Under the pieces are notes generated by a model. It was not told where the DNA came from and ran no database searches. It worked only from the letters and a program-made list of their open reading frames with translations. From assembly GCA_030063045.1 (NCBI GenBank), contig JAQSEB010000091.1, positions 1,178,001 to 1,242,000 on the forward strand: a stretch of 64,000 nucleotides of DNA. The letters run 5' to 3'. Below, in pieces: positions 63,601-64,000 of this stretch. The stretch comes from Pratylenchus scribneri (taxonomy: Eukaryota; Nematoda; Chromadorea; Rhabditida; Pratylenchidae). Every line of letters starts with the position of its first letter. The first letter of the stretch is position 1. Made by a program: the position numbers and the translations under genes.

Positions 63601-64000
63601 GTGCCAATCTTTTCCGCTGCTGAATGCAAAAATGTGTAATATGAAGATGAGGCAACAATTTTGTGTGTGCCATTTCCGGTTTTAGAGTAATAAAATGCCC
63701 AAAATTTGATGGCACAAAAGGAATTCCCATACAAAACATTCATTCTTTAACAATTTAGGGTGGTTTTTTGGAGATGAGCATTGAGTGGCTTTTGGGACTG
63801 CAGCTGAATTGGTAAAATAATCGGCGTGGAAAATTTTGCTCTGCTGTGGCCATTTGATGACGACAAAAACAATTTAGTTGCATGAGGTATGCGCGTAATC
63901 GGTGATGGGGAAAATGAGAAGATTAAAAGAAGACACATATTTCTTGGGTAATAAAATAGATATTGAGAGGATTTGGAAAAGCAGGGCAATTTTTTGATAC
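57602..64000. other. Gene-poor 6.4-kb stretch
   Basis: Upstream of the GPCR start I find no recognisable coding exon, tRNA or element on either strand. The many short frames have no domains and no supporting splice pairs. A 16-base G run lies at 58856-58871, with G-rich sequence around it (58440-58990). It likely contains the GPCR promoter and distal regulatory DNA. Confidence 0.55.

Overview
The window is eukaryotic, AT-rich and gene-dense, with short spliced exons. The gene set points to a nematode: an innexin, SIR-2.1-like sirtuin and arrestin-domain family members. Many start codons also sit just after an isolated AG splice acceptor, as expected for spliced-leader trans-splicing. A small share of introns are GC-AG, a feature noted in plant-parasitic cyst nematodes, so a tylenchid is plausible but not proven. 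All exon models were read by hand from splice signals and frame continuity, without alignment or transcripts.

Layout. 1-1003: 3' end of a BEL/Pao-type LTR retrotransposon (gag fragment plus putative LTR). 1120-7216 (-): 18 exons of a Mesh/SUSD2-like NIDO-AMOP surface protein, with its VWD/Sushi/membrane end missing where the retrotransposon begins; an intron carries an intron-containing tRNA-Asn. 8759-10404 (-): Glu/Lys-rich coiled-coil protein. 11052-13988 (-): one continuous model joining a UTP6-like N-terminus to an FCF2/DNTTIP2 C-terminus, the most unusual gene here. 15281-16497 (+): secreted cysteine-rich protein. 16638-20216 (-): WDR46/UTP7. 20467-21093 (-): RPS25. 21835-22395 (+): BORCS6-like. 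22636-25286 (-): innexin. 25741-26292 (-): intron-containing histone H2B. 26597-27293 (-): five-knuckle CCHC protein. 27947-30733 (+): arrestin-domain gene interrupted by a 1.5-kb TIR element. 31294-34958 (-): type I membrane protein with a cysteine-rich ectodomain. 37735-40133 (-): dihydrolipoyl dehydrogenase. 40577-43814 (+): SIRT1/SIR-2.1 deacetylase. 44056-46775 (+): MEPCE/BIN3 RNA cap methyltransferase. 48113-48295 (-): small charged ORF. 48966-57601 (-): rhodopsin-like neuropeptide-type GPCR with a 1.1-kb minisatellite in an intron. 57602-64000: no recognisable gene.

Three products act in 40S ribosome production (UTP6-FCF2, UTP7, RPS25) and lie within 10 kb. The other genes are a mix of housekeeping (DLD, H2B, SIRT1, MEPCE) and signalling or surface functions (innexin, GPCR, arrestin, NIDO-AMOP protein). 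Introns hold several small mobile elements: a palindromic MITE in SIRT1, a dispersed repeat in two genes, and degenerate tRNA-like copies. A hAT-like MITE with a perfect 8-bp target duplication lies between genes.
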